From the NCBI GenBank assembly GCA_020536535.1, contig JAHLWZ010000702.1, positions 67,452 to 131,451 of the forward strand: a DNA stretch of 64,000 nucleotides, written 5' to 3'. Shown piece after piece: positions 11,861-22,700 of the stretch (within the stretch, counting starts at the first letter, position 1; every line of letters starts with the position of its first letter). The notes under the pieces were generated by a model. The model was given only the letters and a program-made list of their open reading frames with translations, was not told the origin of the DNA and did not search any database. The DNA comes from Pelomyxa schiedti. Its lineage: Eukaryota; Evosea; Pelobiontida; Pelomyxidae. The position numbers were made by a program, and so were the translations under genes.

Positions 11861-12631
11861 TTAGAAAAGATTCACATAGTAATTATGCCTACCAGAGATG
11901 ATAAGGATGCGATCCTGACAAGTGAAAAGAAGAGATACACAGAAAGTAATTTTGCACACGACCTTTTCATGATCTACCAAGTCCATATCTTGTCCCCAAA
12001 AAAGACTCAATGGATAAACCGGAGGTCCGCGCTCCACCCACTTGAAAATTTTTAGTACTTCCATACTCCGAAGCCGTTTGGTGGCTAGTTCCTCAGTAGT
12101 TACCCTGCATAAGAAAAGTTACTTTGTTCCTCGCCAAAAAAAGTTACCATCGAGCCTCGAGAGTCTCCTCGTCTGGTACTGTTTTAAGAGGTGTATTGTC
12201 TGCTGGATGTGCAAGAAATATTACTCGGAAACGGTGGAATCCAACAAAAGAGTGCTGCACACATCAAAAAGATAGTGAATTAATTCCCACAATCTGAATG
12301 AAGGAATGACAACTAATTACCTGGATTCTCAATATTCCTTCCAAGTTGACTGGTATTCCTGCCTCCTCAAGCGTTTCTCTCACAGCCCCAGTCGGAAAAG
12401 TCTCCCCATAGTCCACTCTAAACCCGCCCTCGTTAGAATCAACGACCTCCTCCCCATTGAGTCTTTTGGTAATGGCAGTGTAAAAACAAACCTGCCAGCA
12501 GGCAAATACCAGCCGTCTCTTTCGCGAACGGAAACAAACGAGTGCGCGTCATTCGGGGGTGTGACCACGCACAAGGACACCATGACACCATTAACCGCCG
12601 CCCTCCTTTGCTCACCGCCAGTGTCCGCCAT
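11861..12631 (-). CDS. Nudix hydrolase, NUDT18-like
   Basis: Minus-strand exons 12492-12631, 12321-12417, 12148-12254, 11963-12104 and 11861-11914 keep phase and give 179 residues. The Nudix box is split by an intron. Around the joint it reads GWYLPAGR then VDYGETFPTGAVRETLEEAG, matching G-x5-E-x7-R-E-x-x-E-E-x-G. Downstream FRVIFLAHPADN, EARWVTTEEL and a Pro-rich LSLFWGQ segment follow the order seen in NUDT18-type 8-oxo-(deoxy)nucleoside diphosphatases. It would hydrolyse damaged nucleoside diphosphates to clean the nucleotide pool (family knowledge). The start lies 71 bp from the divergent vWA-Vint start. The 3' end could extend further through an alternative splice at the last exon. Confidence 0.8.
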
Positions 12632-12702
12632 TAATTAACAAATCCCGAAACAATAATTTGGTAACCGAGTCCTTGCTTTGTCGGAAATAAAAATAAAAAG
12701 AA

Positions 12703-15073
12703 ATGTCTGCCCATACGACGTCGGCGGTGGAGAGGGTTGTTGGTGTTACGGTGAATGTAGACAACAGTGGTTTTGGAGTGGTAACAGTACAGCCGCCCGA
12801 GCAAACAGCAAGGACACCTGTAGATCTTGTGTGGTACGCTGCTGGTGTTCTCATTTTTCTTTAATAAAAAAATGACAATGGATTCTGTTACTAGTGTAAT
12901 TGATGTTTCTGGTTCAATGGGGATCAATGCCAGTTACAAGGCTGCTGCTGGAGAAGTGGAGTCGACTGGCTTAACTATTTTAGGCATTGTCCCTTATTCC
13001 ATTCCTCCTCCACTTGCAATGTAACGTAAGTACAGATGTTGTAAAGCATGCCGTGAATACCATAGTACATACTCTTGGTAATCAAGACCGTATTGCGTTG
13101 GTTCCATTCAGTAGCAGTGCTGATGTGGTTATGCCCCTCACGAGAATGAACACCGTTGGGCAAGAAAGAGCTATGGTAACATCTCTAATTTATATTTGGA
13201 TATGTGGTGATGGTACCCAAGGCTCTCTTACAAAAAATGGACAGTGGTGGCGGAACCAACTTAACTGATGGCATATTAAGGTTACCCCTGCTCACATTAC
13301 TACGCCATTAATATAGTTGAAGAGGTTTGGACGTGCTCAAAACTCAACCCCAAACCACTGGAGAAAGGAGAACCTCTGCAGTTGTGATACTTACTGATGG
13401 ACAGCCAGACTCTGACCCAAAGCCTGCTCTGGAGGAGTATCGTATTAAAAATGGGCTCAATTGCACCATAAACTCTTTTGGTTTCGGGTATGATATATAT
13501 TTTAACAACTTCAAAACTGACGTTCGTTTACCAGATACAATCTGGATAGTAAACTCTTATATGATTTTGCCACTATAGGAAACGGCATTTACGCCTTTAT
13601 ACCCGACTGTTCGTGAGTTATCTTTAAATTAATCGCAAGGCACTAATGAATTGCATAGATTTGTTGGGACTGTATTTGTGCATACGCTAGCCAATATTCT
13701 TACACAGATCTCGACTCCAGCCAAACTCACACTCGAGCCTTTAGGAGGAGCTACCATTAACCTGTGCGGTGGTCTACCCTCAGTTCAGACCCCACATGGG
13801 GTGTCCGTAGATATAGGCGCACTTCAAGGGGCGCAACCAAAGCATATCTGCTTCAATTTAGGAAGTGTACCTTCTACAGCGCCGTGCCTCCGCGCAACGC
13901 TATCCTATAGGGATGCAGGAAGTCCACCCACCTATCCAGAAACAAAAGTTTCTCTGGAAAGTGCTGCCGCAGTTGAACCAATTCCCGAAATTGAAGCGCA
14001 ACGATGTAGAACTTTATTCATTGACACTGTCAGTCAAATACTGCAGAGACGCACTTATTCCCCCTCTTCTATTGGAGAAGTCCAACATCTTGTTGATACC
14101 CTAACACATTCTCCTGCAATCAGCGAGGAATGTGTTGCTGCACTATTACAAGATGCCAGTGGCCAAGTTACTGAAGCAGTTTCAAGGTATCCTTCCAACT
14201 AGTGTTAACATAGTCACTGAAGAGAATAGGGCAGACTGGTTTGCCAAATGGGGAGTGCACTACCTCCCATCTTTAATGAGGGCTCACATATTCGAACAGT
14301 GCAACAACTTTAAAGTTTTCCTTTTTTTTGTATACCAATCTAACTATCTTTAAGGATCCCGGGGTTCAACTTTATGGAAGTGCCCTCTTTTCCTCTATTC
14401 GTGATACCGCCGACGACATATTCTGCAAACTTCCTGCCCCAGTTCCACACGATCCATTTGACTATGCTGCATATGGAATGCCCCCTCCCACAGTGGCCTC
14501 AGTCAACATGGCCTCCTTCAATAGTTCCTACAATCCTTGCTTTGCTGGAAAGTGTCACGTGGCGATGAGCAACAATGAAACCAAACGTGTGAGCGAAATA
14601 AAGGCAGGTGATATTGTACTGGGAGGTGCAAGAGTAGAATGTGTTGTGCAGACAACTTGTGCAAATGCGAAGGAGTGGCTGGTGCAGTTCGCAGATGGAC
14701 TCCTTGTGACACCCTGGCACCCAATTCGCATGGGGGAGAAGTGGATGTTCCCATGTGAGATGGGGAAGCCTACACTTCAGCACTGCGAGTCAGTCTATAG
14801 CTTCATCCTTAATGAAAAGCACATCCTAACAATAGATGGAGTGGAGTGTGTAACGCTTGGGCACAATTTCAAGGGTATGTACATGTGGTATCCTTTCCTA
14901 ACTGACCACAAACAACAGGTGAGAAAGTTGAACACCCTTACTGGGGAACAAAGAGAGTGATTGAAGACCTCAGGATGCAGGATGGCTGGACCGATGGCCG
15001 TGTAGTCCTACAACCCAACTGCGTCCTCCGAGACCCAATCACTGGTCTTGCTTGTGGCCTCAGCACAAACTGA
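12703..15073 (+). CDS. vWA - Vwaint - Vint (Hint-type) protein
   Basis: Ten segments give 658 residues: 12703-12833, 12895-12983, 13036-13175, 13222-13280, 13323-13487, 13535-13612, 13659-14186, 14203-14314, 14355-14874 and 14919-15073. The vWA domain has an intact MIDAS (DVSGSMG at ~47, GGGTNLTDG, LTDGQPD). The middle region carries Vwaint signatures (WFAKWGVHYLPSLMRAH, NNFKDPGVQLYGSALF). The C-terminal Vint/Hint fold begins at Cys ~496 (PCFAGKCHVAMS) and includes VTPWHP, LGHNF and HPYWGTKRVIEDL. Hint domains are related to intein and Hedgehog autoprocessing modules; here only a short tail follows, so activity is unknown. The second intron appears to be GC-AG (12984-13035). Positions 14187-14202 must be removed to keep the conserved frame, either as an unusually short intron or because of an indel. 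Confidence 0.85.
14187..14202 (+). other. candidate 16-nt intron or frameshift inside the vWA-Vint gene
   Basis: The sequence is gtatccttccaactag. Upstream coding ends SGQVTEAVS and downstream continues VNIVTEENRADWFAKWG. Both sides are conserved in the family but lie in different frames. Excising exactly these 16 nt, which have GT and AG ends, restores the frame. Confidence 0.45.
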
Positions 15074-15309
15074 AACATGTGTTCTGTTTATGTGCCAAAA
15101 AAAAAACCTCCCCTTTTCTCAAGATATAAGAAATTTTCAGTTCTCTCAGCGCATACAGGCACTATCACAATTGGCGGACCAAGGTTTTACATTGCCTTTC
15201 CATAACAGGCATCAACAGCCCGCTGGAACACTCACAGCCTTGTGCACGTCCTTGTCAACACACTATTTCGGAGAAGTAAAAATCAAGAGTTGCTGGTGGG
15301 CAGACGGCT

Positions 15310-16113
15310 ATGGCGTTGCTGCCACCTCCGCGGTTCTCTTTCGCCTTCCCTACTCACGTCTCAGAAGAGACCCTGCTAGCCTTCCTAGCTCGATCATTGT
15401 CGAGTTCGCCGTCTCGCACCCTACGCCGGATGTGTCGCGACGCCCCCCACGCCGCAGCCGTGCTGGCGAGCGTGATGTCGTACACTGCAACAGGCTATGC
15501 GAATGAAATCAGGCTGGTGCGGGGCCAGGCCTACGTGGTCGTGGGCTCGGCTGCCGTCGACGGCGTGACTCCTGATAAGTTCTTCTTCTCTGAGCATGAG
15601 CCGAGGGACACTTTTGAGCCTGGGGAGTGGGTAAACATACATTTGGCTGTGGGTGAAGCTGACACTGACGGTGCGGATGGCGCGGAAAGTTACGGGTGTT
15701 GCAGTGGAACAGGTGCGAACAGTTGTAGCGCAAGCAGGGGAAAGTGGGCGAAATTCTTCCCGCGGGTGTTTGCACTTGGACAGTTCTATATGGCCTCTTT
15801 GAGGCCCGCTCACATTGTAGTTACTGCGTGGCTGTGTGCCACTGCCGCCCGGATTCTTGTCAAGGATTCCAGCACTTCGAACTGCGGTGGTATTGCTCAT
15901 CAGGCCGAGTGTTTGCTAGCGCCGCTATTGTGTGAGGACACCTGGACACAGGCCAGGATTGACTGTGCCTTTGCATGCAATCTGCTATCTATTGCGGCTC
16001 AGACTTTTGAGGGTTCAGTGACTGCCACTGGAGGAGATCTCAGTACTGTTCTCGCTGCCTTACATGAGGCCGACAACATGTGCCCCTTGCGCCAGTCCCT
16101 TGTGTATCATTAA
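15310..16113 (+). CDS. unrecognised single-exon protein, 267 residues
   Basis: ATG 15310 to stop 16113 is open without an intron, is GC-rich at third positions, and has balanced composition. The N-terminus contains LPPPRFSFAFPTHVS and a Ser-rich stretch. The middle has EPRDTFEPGEWVNIHLAVGEAD. The second half is rich in Ala and Cys (about ten cysteines) with alpha-helical character. No signal peptide or membrane span is obvious. I cannot assign a family. An overlapping frame at 15048-15506 looks like a shadow because its composition is poorer and it lacks a protein-like pattern. It follows the vWA-Vint gene on the same strand after 236 bp. Confidence 0.55.
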   Translation: MALLPPPRFSFAFPTHVSEETLLAFLARSLSSSPSRTLRRMCRDAPHAAAVLASVMSYTATGYANEIRLVRGQAYVVVGSAAVDGVTPDKFFFSEHEPRDTFEPGEWVNIHLAVGEADTDGADGAESYGCCSGTGANSCSASRGKWAKFFPRVFALGQFYMASLRPAHIVVTAWLCATAARILVKDSSTSNCGGIAHQAECLLAPLLCEDTWTQARIDCAFACNLLSIAAQTFEGSVTATGGDLSTVLAALHEADNMCPLRQSLVYH

Positions 16114-16193
16114 TCCACTACGAATAACAGATGTTGATTGCTTTAGCGGAAAAAAGCGTTTTCATCGTATCAAATCAAAGGGTGGTTATCGCC

Positions 16194-17012
16194 ATGGGTT
16201 TCCGTCGTCTTTTGTTGGTGCTCATTTTAACAATAACATTGTACTCTGGTTCGATAAGTGCGTGTTGCTACATTTTGATCTTTTATGTTTTTTTTTTTTT
16301 TCCAACATCAAAAGTATGTTGTATCCTGTGCATGTTGCCAGATTCAGAGTGGTATCGATTGACACTGTCAGCTTGTGCGTTAAGTTCCACCGATTTTTCT
16401 GTTTCAGATGAGACTAATGTATTTCGTATTTGATACAGTCACTGAATACGAAACGTGGAACAGTGTGAGCAAAACAGACGACGCCCTGCTTGAATTATAC
16501 CGTATTGTATATTCGTTGTTGGGTGCTGGGTGCGGCTTCAGCTTTTTAACTGTTCTCTTTGCTGTTATACTGGCTTTTTCTGTGTGTGTGAGAAGCAAGC
16601 ATTCTAAAGCATTCAAGTATGATTTCTTTAAGCCTTCATTTTGCTTCGTTAAAAAGAAAACCTCCTAAATAGCCTCAAAAAGGGGTTGTGCTGTTGCATT
16701 TGCAGCGGTGGCGTGTATATTGTCCCTTCTTGGGTCTCTTTACTTCATCCGTAGACCATGGTACTACAATCAGACCACCGCCTGCGTTATCTCCATTGGG
16801 CCTTGCACATCATTCCGCGGTTCAGAAAGTGGCTTTAGCTGGGGTCCAGGTAGTTCCCACTTTCTCCACACTCATGTTACTTACAAAACGAACCAACAGA
16901 GAAAGCGTGGATAGGCTCCGTTGTTGGTGCTGCTTTGACAATACCTGCATTCTTTGTGGTACTAGTTTCAAGTTCTTCACCCAAGAGAAAGAGAGGCTAC
17001 ACCCAACTATAG
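16194..17012 (+). CDS. four-TM membrane protein, claudin/tetraspanin-like layout, family not identified
   Basis: The start is probably ATG 16194 (16131 is possible in the same frame). Exons: 16194-16257, 16342-16425, 16439-16617 (ending AFK before gtatga), ~16682-16850, and from ~16899 to the stop at 17012. TM1 is GFRRLLLVLILTITLYSG. A first loop with SEWYRLTLSACALSSTDFS follows. TM2 is LLGAGCGFSFLTVLFAVILA, TM3 GCAVAFAAVACILSLLGSL. A second loop carries Asn-Gln-Thr and two cysteines, TM4 is WIGSVVGAALTIPAFFVVLV, and the tail is basic (SPKRKRGYTQL). Two extracellular loops with cysteines fit the claudin/tetraspanin plan, but no family signature such as CCG is seen. The junction at 16426-16438 needs a 13-nt excision to keep frame. 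Confidence 0.55.
16426..16438 (+). other. candidate 13-nt intron or frameshift inside the four-TM gene
   Basis: The sequence gtatttgatacag separates DETNVF from TEYETWNSVSKTDDALLELY. The two sides are in different frames and only this excision, with GT and AG ends, joins them without a stop. A longer alternative intron from ~16280 to 16407 is possible but would drop the SEWYRLTLSAC segment. Confidence 0.3.
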
Positions 17013-17171
17013 GTCCATTTTCTTTGGTCAAAATTCCTCCAGCCATCTCATTACAGAACTCTCACAGTCCAACGTGGGTTTTCCAACAAATCAAATCTTT
17101 GTTGTTACGCGAAAACTGGCAGCGGAATCAAATAAATATAATTTGCGCCAGTGCGGGGAAGGACGAGCACG

Positions 17172-19559
17172 ATGTGGGTGTTCGGCGTGGCACGGCATTA
17201 TAACTGCATTGCCGTCATCGCACTTGTGGGACTCTCCGACCTTGCCACCTGTGGGTTGTGCGGGCGGTGGGCCACCAACTTGGTGTGCTCCTCTTCGTCG
17301 TTCGTGCGGGCCTCCTCAGTCTCAGGATCTGGGGTGTGGGTGGGTCCTCCGTCCAATCTGGTGGCGGAGACTGAGGAGCTGTGGTGGGTCGTGCCCATTG
17401 GGTACCCCTGCGCGGACCAGCCGGGTTGGTTTTGGCACGGTTTCACCGATTTGGTATGCTCAATCCCAGTTGATTCTGTTCAGTGATAGCTTGATTGGCT
17501 ACGTTGTTTACTGAATTGACTGTTGCAGAGAGGAATTATAGGAGAGACCCCGGGGTGCGTGGAATCTCTTGGCGCTACGAATTCGGGGGATTTCATCGAG
17601 ATGTACCAACCAGTGACCGTATTTGTAGACCGAGATAGAAATGGTTATGAAGAAGCCTTCTTTTTGTCTCTGGGCGGACTTCATTTGTGTGTTTTCTGCA
17701 TTCACTATAGCGCTGTTAGACCCTAACTGGCTTAAGTTCTCAAAACAATAAAGGAAATTTTAGTGAGTCTGAAAGACTGTGTCAGTTCACCATTGATGTT
17801 TTCCTTTTTGGTAGTGTTGCACCCTCTGTATTTTTTTTTACTAAGGAGTGGTTAGAGTATACCCTAGATATTGATGAAGATGGGGTAGAGGATCTTCTTC
17901 TTTACAATGACTCTCTCTGGTGGTTGAGCCTTAGTAATACCACTTGCAATCTGAATTTAATCTCTGATGACTTCAAAAGCCAGCATGCTTCACCTTGGTA
18001 TTTTTCCTAGCAAGTGGCATTTCCATCTTACTAGCAACAGGGCGATGGGCACAGTAAAATCTCTACCTGGGATAGATAAGGCGCTGCCGACCATTATTTA
18101 TGGTGATATTGAGGTACAAAAAAAAAAAAAAAAGGAAGTAACTCGATGAACAACTTCTTCAGATTGCCAAATTATTTGTTACTCCTGATGGTGGACTAAC
18201 TTGGAGCACATTGGGACTATCCCTTTCTAACCTATCGAGCGCCCAAGTACATAGATTTTTAATACGACTGTGTACTAACGTGTGTTAGATAGTTGATGCG
18301 AATAAAGATGGGTTCAATGAAATAATAACCTGGCAAAACACTCAAAATAACCCTTTTTGTGTTCATACATTTGAAAATGACACCTGGTATTCAGTATGTG
18401 ACAGTGCAGAATCTCAGAAAATTATCGCGCCAATCTACCCTGATAGCAAGTTTTCCTTATTCCCCTCGCATCACATTAATATGGATGAATTGAATTGCAG
18501 TAATACTGAAACTTCTTACTGTTCTTACTGAAGTGTTTGCGATGTCGTGACATTTGATTCCCTATCTGTGCCATTTCAGCTTTCTGCTGTATCCCTGAAA
18601 TCGGCAAGATATTTACCTGTGATGAACTTGGATCTTGTGGTAGCAACCACAGGAAAATTTGGATCCCTTTTTCAAGGTGAAACATTCTTATGACCAGAAA
18701 GCTTCTAATGGGCTTGCAGAAAATTTGTCAGATCAGGAAATCGTTGACTTTATTCTTGAAGTAATTGATCCAATTCTGAATGTAACATATATACTGTGGC
18801 TCCAAAATGGCAGATCAGTTTTTTGTGTAGAAAAACAAATTGTGACATATACTTTATTTGGATTTGCACTTGGAATGTTACCTATACTGTACTAATTCTC
18901 GTGCAATCCGGTTATCTCTTCTAATATTGACTAGGATACTCATATCTGGCCGGTGTACCAAGTACGCAGATGCTTACTGCACATGTGGCTAATCTAAGGA
19001 TTTTTAGAAACATCGATCTCCCTGCCTTTGATAACATGATTACCACGTTGTTGGCAGCACTGCTCATGATGTCATTGGTCTGTTTACCTGCTGGGGGCTC
19101 ATCTTTCTGGTCCAAGTAATTCCCGTCCATCTTCCCGTTGTCTGTCTGTTATAAGATTTATTTATCCATACAAGTTGTAAAGGAGTTATTGTAATGTTCT
19201 CTGGAATTTGCTTGGAAATTACAGTGGTGATTCTTATATTCTTCCGGACTTGGTACTTCTTCATTGCTACCTTCTTTGCAATTGGAGGATTTGTAATCAC
19301 CACCGTGGCAATAAATAGTCTCTACAGCCAAATTCTAACCCAGATATTTGATGCCACATTGGTTGCAAGTGTGCCCCTCTGGGGAACTGCATTTGGAAGT
19401 GGAATTGGCATCGCTTGTGGTTTTATGATAACCAGTGCACTTGGTGTCAAAGACCAACACCTGTGTGCCAGACTTCGAAGATATATTAAAGCCAGGACAA
19501 GAAGGAAAAAGCACCAACATGTTGAACTTGAACGTCTAAATTCACCATCTCAAAGCTAA
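17172..19559 (+). CDS. membrane protein with extracellular FG-GAP/VCBS-type repeats and C-terminal multi-TM domain
   Basis: Exons 17172-17453, 17529-17690, 17754-17810, 17846-17997, 18035-18113, 18163-18246 and one from 18289 keep phase. Later exons include ~18588-18676, ~18720-18826, ~18935-19118 and ~19179-19559. At least three calcium-binding loops of the FG-GAP/integrin-propeller type are visible: DRDRNGYEEAFFLSL, DIDEDGVEDLLLY and DANKDGFNEIITW. The C-terminal part has about four or five membrane spans (MITTLLAALLMMSLVCL, VIVMFSGICLEITVVILIF, WYFFIATFFAIGGFVITTV, SGIGIACGFMITSALG) and a basic cytosolic tail. FG-GAP repeats normally build adhesion propellers. Fusion to a polytopic domain suggests a surface receptor or adhesion protein (inference). 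Exon edges between 18450 and 18600 are uncertain. Confidence 0.65.
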
Positions 19560-19715
19560 TTTCTGCAAGTAAAAAAAAATATTATGCCAAAAATTAAGTC
19601 GTTTTTACTTTTACTCATACAAGTCCCTAAGTGTAAAATACAAGGCTTGCTTTAAGATAGCTAGAGCCGCAAAATTGGCAAGCCTGTGTCCAGGGAGAAA
19701 GCCAAGAGTGATTGA

Positions 19716-22700
19716 CTATAAGTGTTTTGGAGGCGGTGGTGGGGGTGATGATGGTGGTTGTAAGGAGAGTGGGTGCAGCAAAGCCGGTGTATTGGTGCGA
19801 ACGAGATTGGCTGGGGGCGAGGGTGGCGGCGGAGGGGGCGCCTGAAACGCGGGAATCGGCGGTGGGGTGATTATTGGGTGGTAGGTGTGTGTGGGAAGTG
19901 TGGAAGAGAAAAACATATCTGGGGACGGATCCGCGGCGCTGCTGGCTGATTCCGCCGCTGCTGCGGCAGCGGAGCGCTGCTGGGAGAAGTGCACATTATG
20001 GGCGGCCCGGGATGGTGATGATGGGCTGTCTGTTTTCTTGTGGGCACTGAGCCATGATGACGTTGCCGCTGAGGGGCCACCTCGGGGTGATTTGTGCCCT
20101 TTGAGGTTGATGTGTACACCAAGGGACGGCGAGGAAAGTGAGTGGGAGTGCCGGTTGGCGTCGGATGAAGACGGTGACGTCGACGTGGACTGTGTTACCT
20201 TGTGATTCACCGAAGGAATGCGTGGTACTGACGGCGGTGCTGGGGTGTGGGGAACAGGGGGGCTGTTGGATGGTGATGCAGTGCTTGGGGGGTTTGGGAG
20301 TGGAAGAGGCTCTTCACTGGGAACAGTGGTATTATTGGTAACAGGTATGGTGCTGGGTGTTGTACTAGTTCCTACAGTTTCTTTCGGTGCGAGCTCTGAC
20401 AATAGAAATCCGGACACTATTTGGTGTGTAGATTGGTGTTTAGCATTCACCGATAATATTTGAAAGTTTACTGGCAGAGATTGCTTTGGCTCCATTTTTC
20501 AGAACTTCATCAGTCTTTAGTTCCATGATAAAAGCGAGACATGTTTGAAATGTGACCAACATGTAACCCTAAAAAATGAAATGAGACTATGAGTAGTAGG
20601 TTTTTTCCTTTCTCACCCTTTCCCCAGTGAGTTCGTCATCTCGGAGGAAATCCTCCATGTACTTACTCGCTGTGAATGGAATTAGTGTTTCGAAAACAAT
20701 ACCCCCTAACAGGTACCTGTGTATGGGTGATCGGGGTCACTGCGGATGGTAATGAAAGCAAAAAGTGGCAAAAAGTCATCAGCTGCACTGTTACAAGGGA
20801 TGAGTTGCTGAAACGGGAAGTGTAGCATACAGTGTGAATTTCCCTGCCGAATATTTTTCTTGTCCCCAGTAGTTTCGAATACAATTTGCAATTTCGTGAC
20901 CGACTTTTACAAGGCAATCCACCTTTTTAGTGGGAGAATCCTTCTTGGAAATCAAGTGGATAGCTGCATGTGGATGAGAACTTGGTTTATGTCCACAAAG
21001 AAAAACCTTCAATGGCACTGGCATAAGAGACATCCGCATTCTTGAAGACTCTTAAGTTGGTATTTGAGGTAAAATTGCATACCTTTTCCCCCTTGCCTGG
21101 GTCAAATAGGCAAAAGTTTGGCGCGATACCTAAGTGTGCGGGTGTTGTCTCAGGCAATTCTCTGATTTTGGTGCTGTGGTTGAGATCTTCGTCAACGTAC
21201 TGTCCAGAGTCACACAGAAAAGTATATGGCAATGAATAACCTGTCTGCAATACTTGGGCCATAGTGTAGAGTGAAGCTGTTCCATTGTATATTCATAAAT
21301 AGAATCATCCAACCAGATACCAGCAGATCTTAAGTCTTTGTATGCTTCCAAAAAATTTTCAACTGTCTTTTCTGATAGATTACAGTTAGGGCATTTAAAC
21401 TGGTAAGAAAATTTTACCAGTGCAATTAGAGACACAATCTAACACTGCTGGTGCGGCTCCAACTGAACCCAGCTTCGGGATGGAAAGGATTTTTTTCTTG
21501 CACTCTTCCAAATTGGTCATTATAGGTTGATGCAGCGGATGGTTTTCTTGTCTACAAAGCTCAGGGAAAAAAAAGGAAACTAACGGAAGTACCGGGCAAT
21601 CTCAGTCAAAATAGGTAAAAAGTCCACAGTTGCGTCACTTGCAAGTTTTTTGACGGACTTCAACCAAGTAGAGTCAAAGGCTTTAACCTGGGCACAGTTA
21701 CTAAAGGGAGAGATAAGGTCTCATACTTCTTTTTTTGACATCTTTGTTTTTCCTTCAGTCGTGGTAGACTTGGGAGTAGACTTTACCGGAGCTGGTGCTA
21801 TTGGAGTATTACTTGGCAGTACAGCTTTGGGTGCTGGTTGCTTTTTTGGACTGGCCTGAGGTGTTTCTATCCGCGTTGGGGTAGTTGCAACATCCTGCAT
21901 ATTTCGGATTTGGGTCAACTGAGCATACTGAGAGAGTTTCTCTTGGAAAATAGTTCTGTTTTTAGGACTGTTACTCGTTCAATTAGTCAAGAAGACAGAA
22001 ACACACGTAGAATTCCTGGTAGACATAGTTGGACTAAGGATTGTATTGGTCTGTGTGCACATTATTTCTTGTACATAAATGAAATTTAGTACATACAGCT
22101 GGTAATGTTGGCTTCAAGTGAAGAGGCTGATAATAAGTAAGATAAAATGTCTAAGAGAATACACATACATATAAAACACCTGGGCTGGGAGGAGAATTGG
22201 GCATAGGTTGAGGCACCATAGGGACCAATCTTATGGTTACGTTTAGTCCAACCAGTTGTGTTGGGGGAAACCAAAAACCTTATAGAGAGAAGGGGAGACC
22301 CATTTGCTGTTCTTCGGTAATTCATTGTGGGTCTGCCATAGGCAGAGGATACAGATGGAGGTGGGCCAACCGAAGAGAGAAATGCTGAGTTTGGAGGCCC
22401 AAAAGAGTTGGAAGATGGGGGGGACTGTGGCCCCAATGGTGAAGATGAGCTGTTGTAGTTACTGTAATTGCTAAAAGCGCCACTATCCACGCCATAGCTA
22501 TTGTTTTGAAGCATCATCATTTGCTGCTGCAATAACATAGCTTGCTGTTGTTGCTGTTGCTGCTGCAACAGAAAAAGGGCCTGGACTTGGGCCTGGGCCT
22601 GAGCAACTGCTGTCGCAGCGGCCTCTGGTGAGCCTGGCATTATGTTTTGACGCTGCTGGTGCTGTTGAAGCATCATTTGCTGGTGCATGAGTATCTGCCT

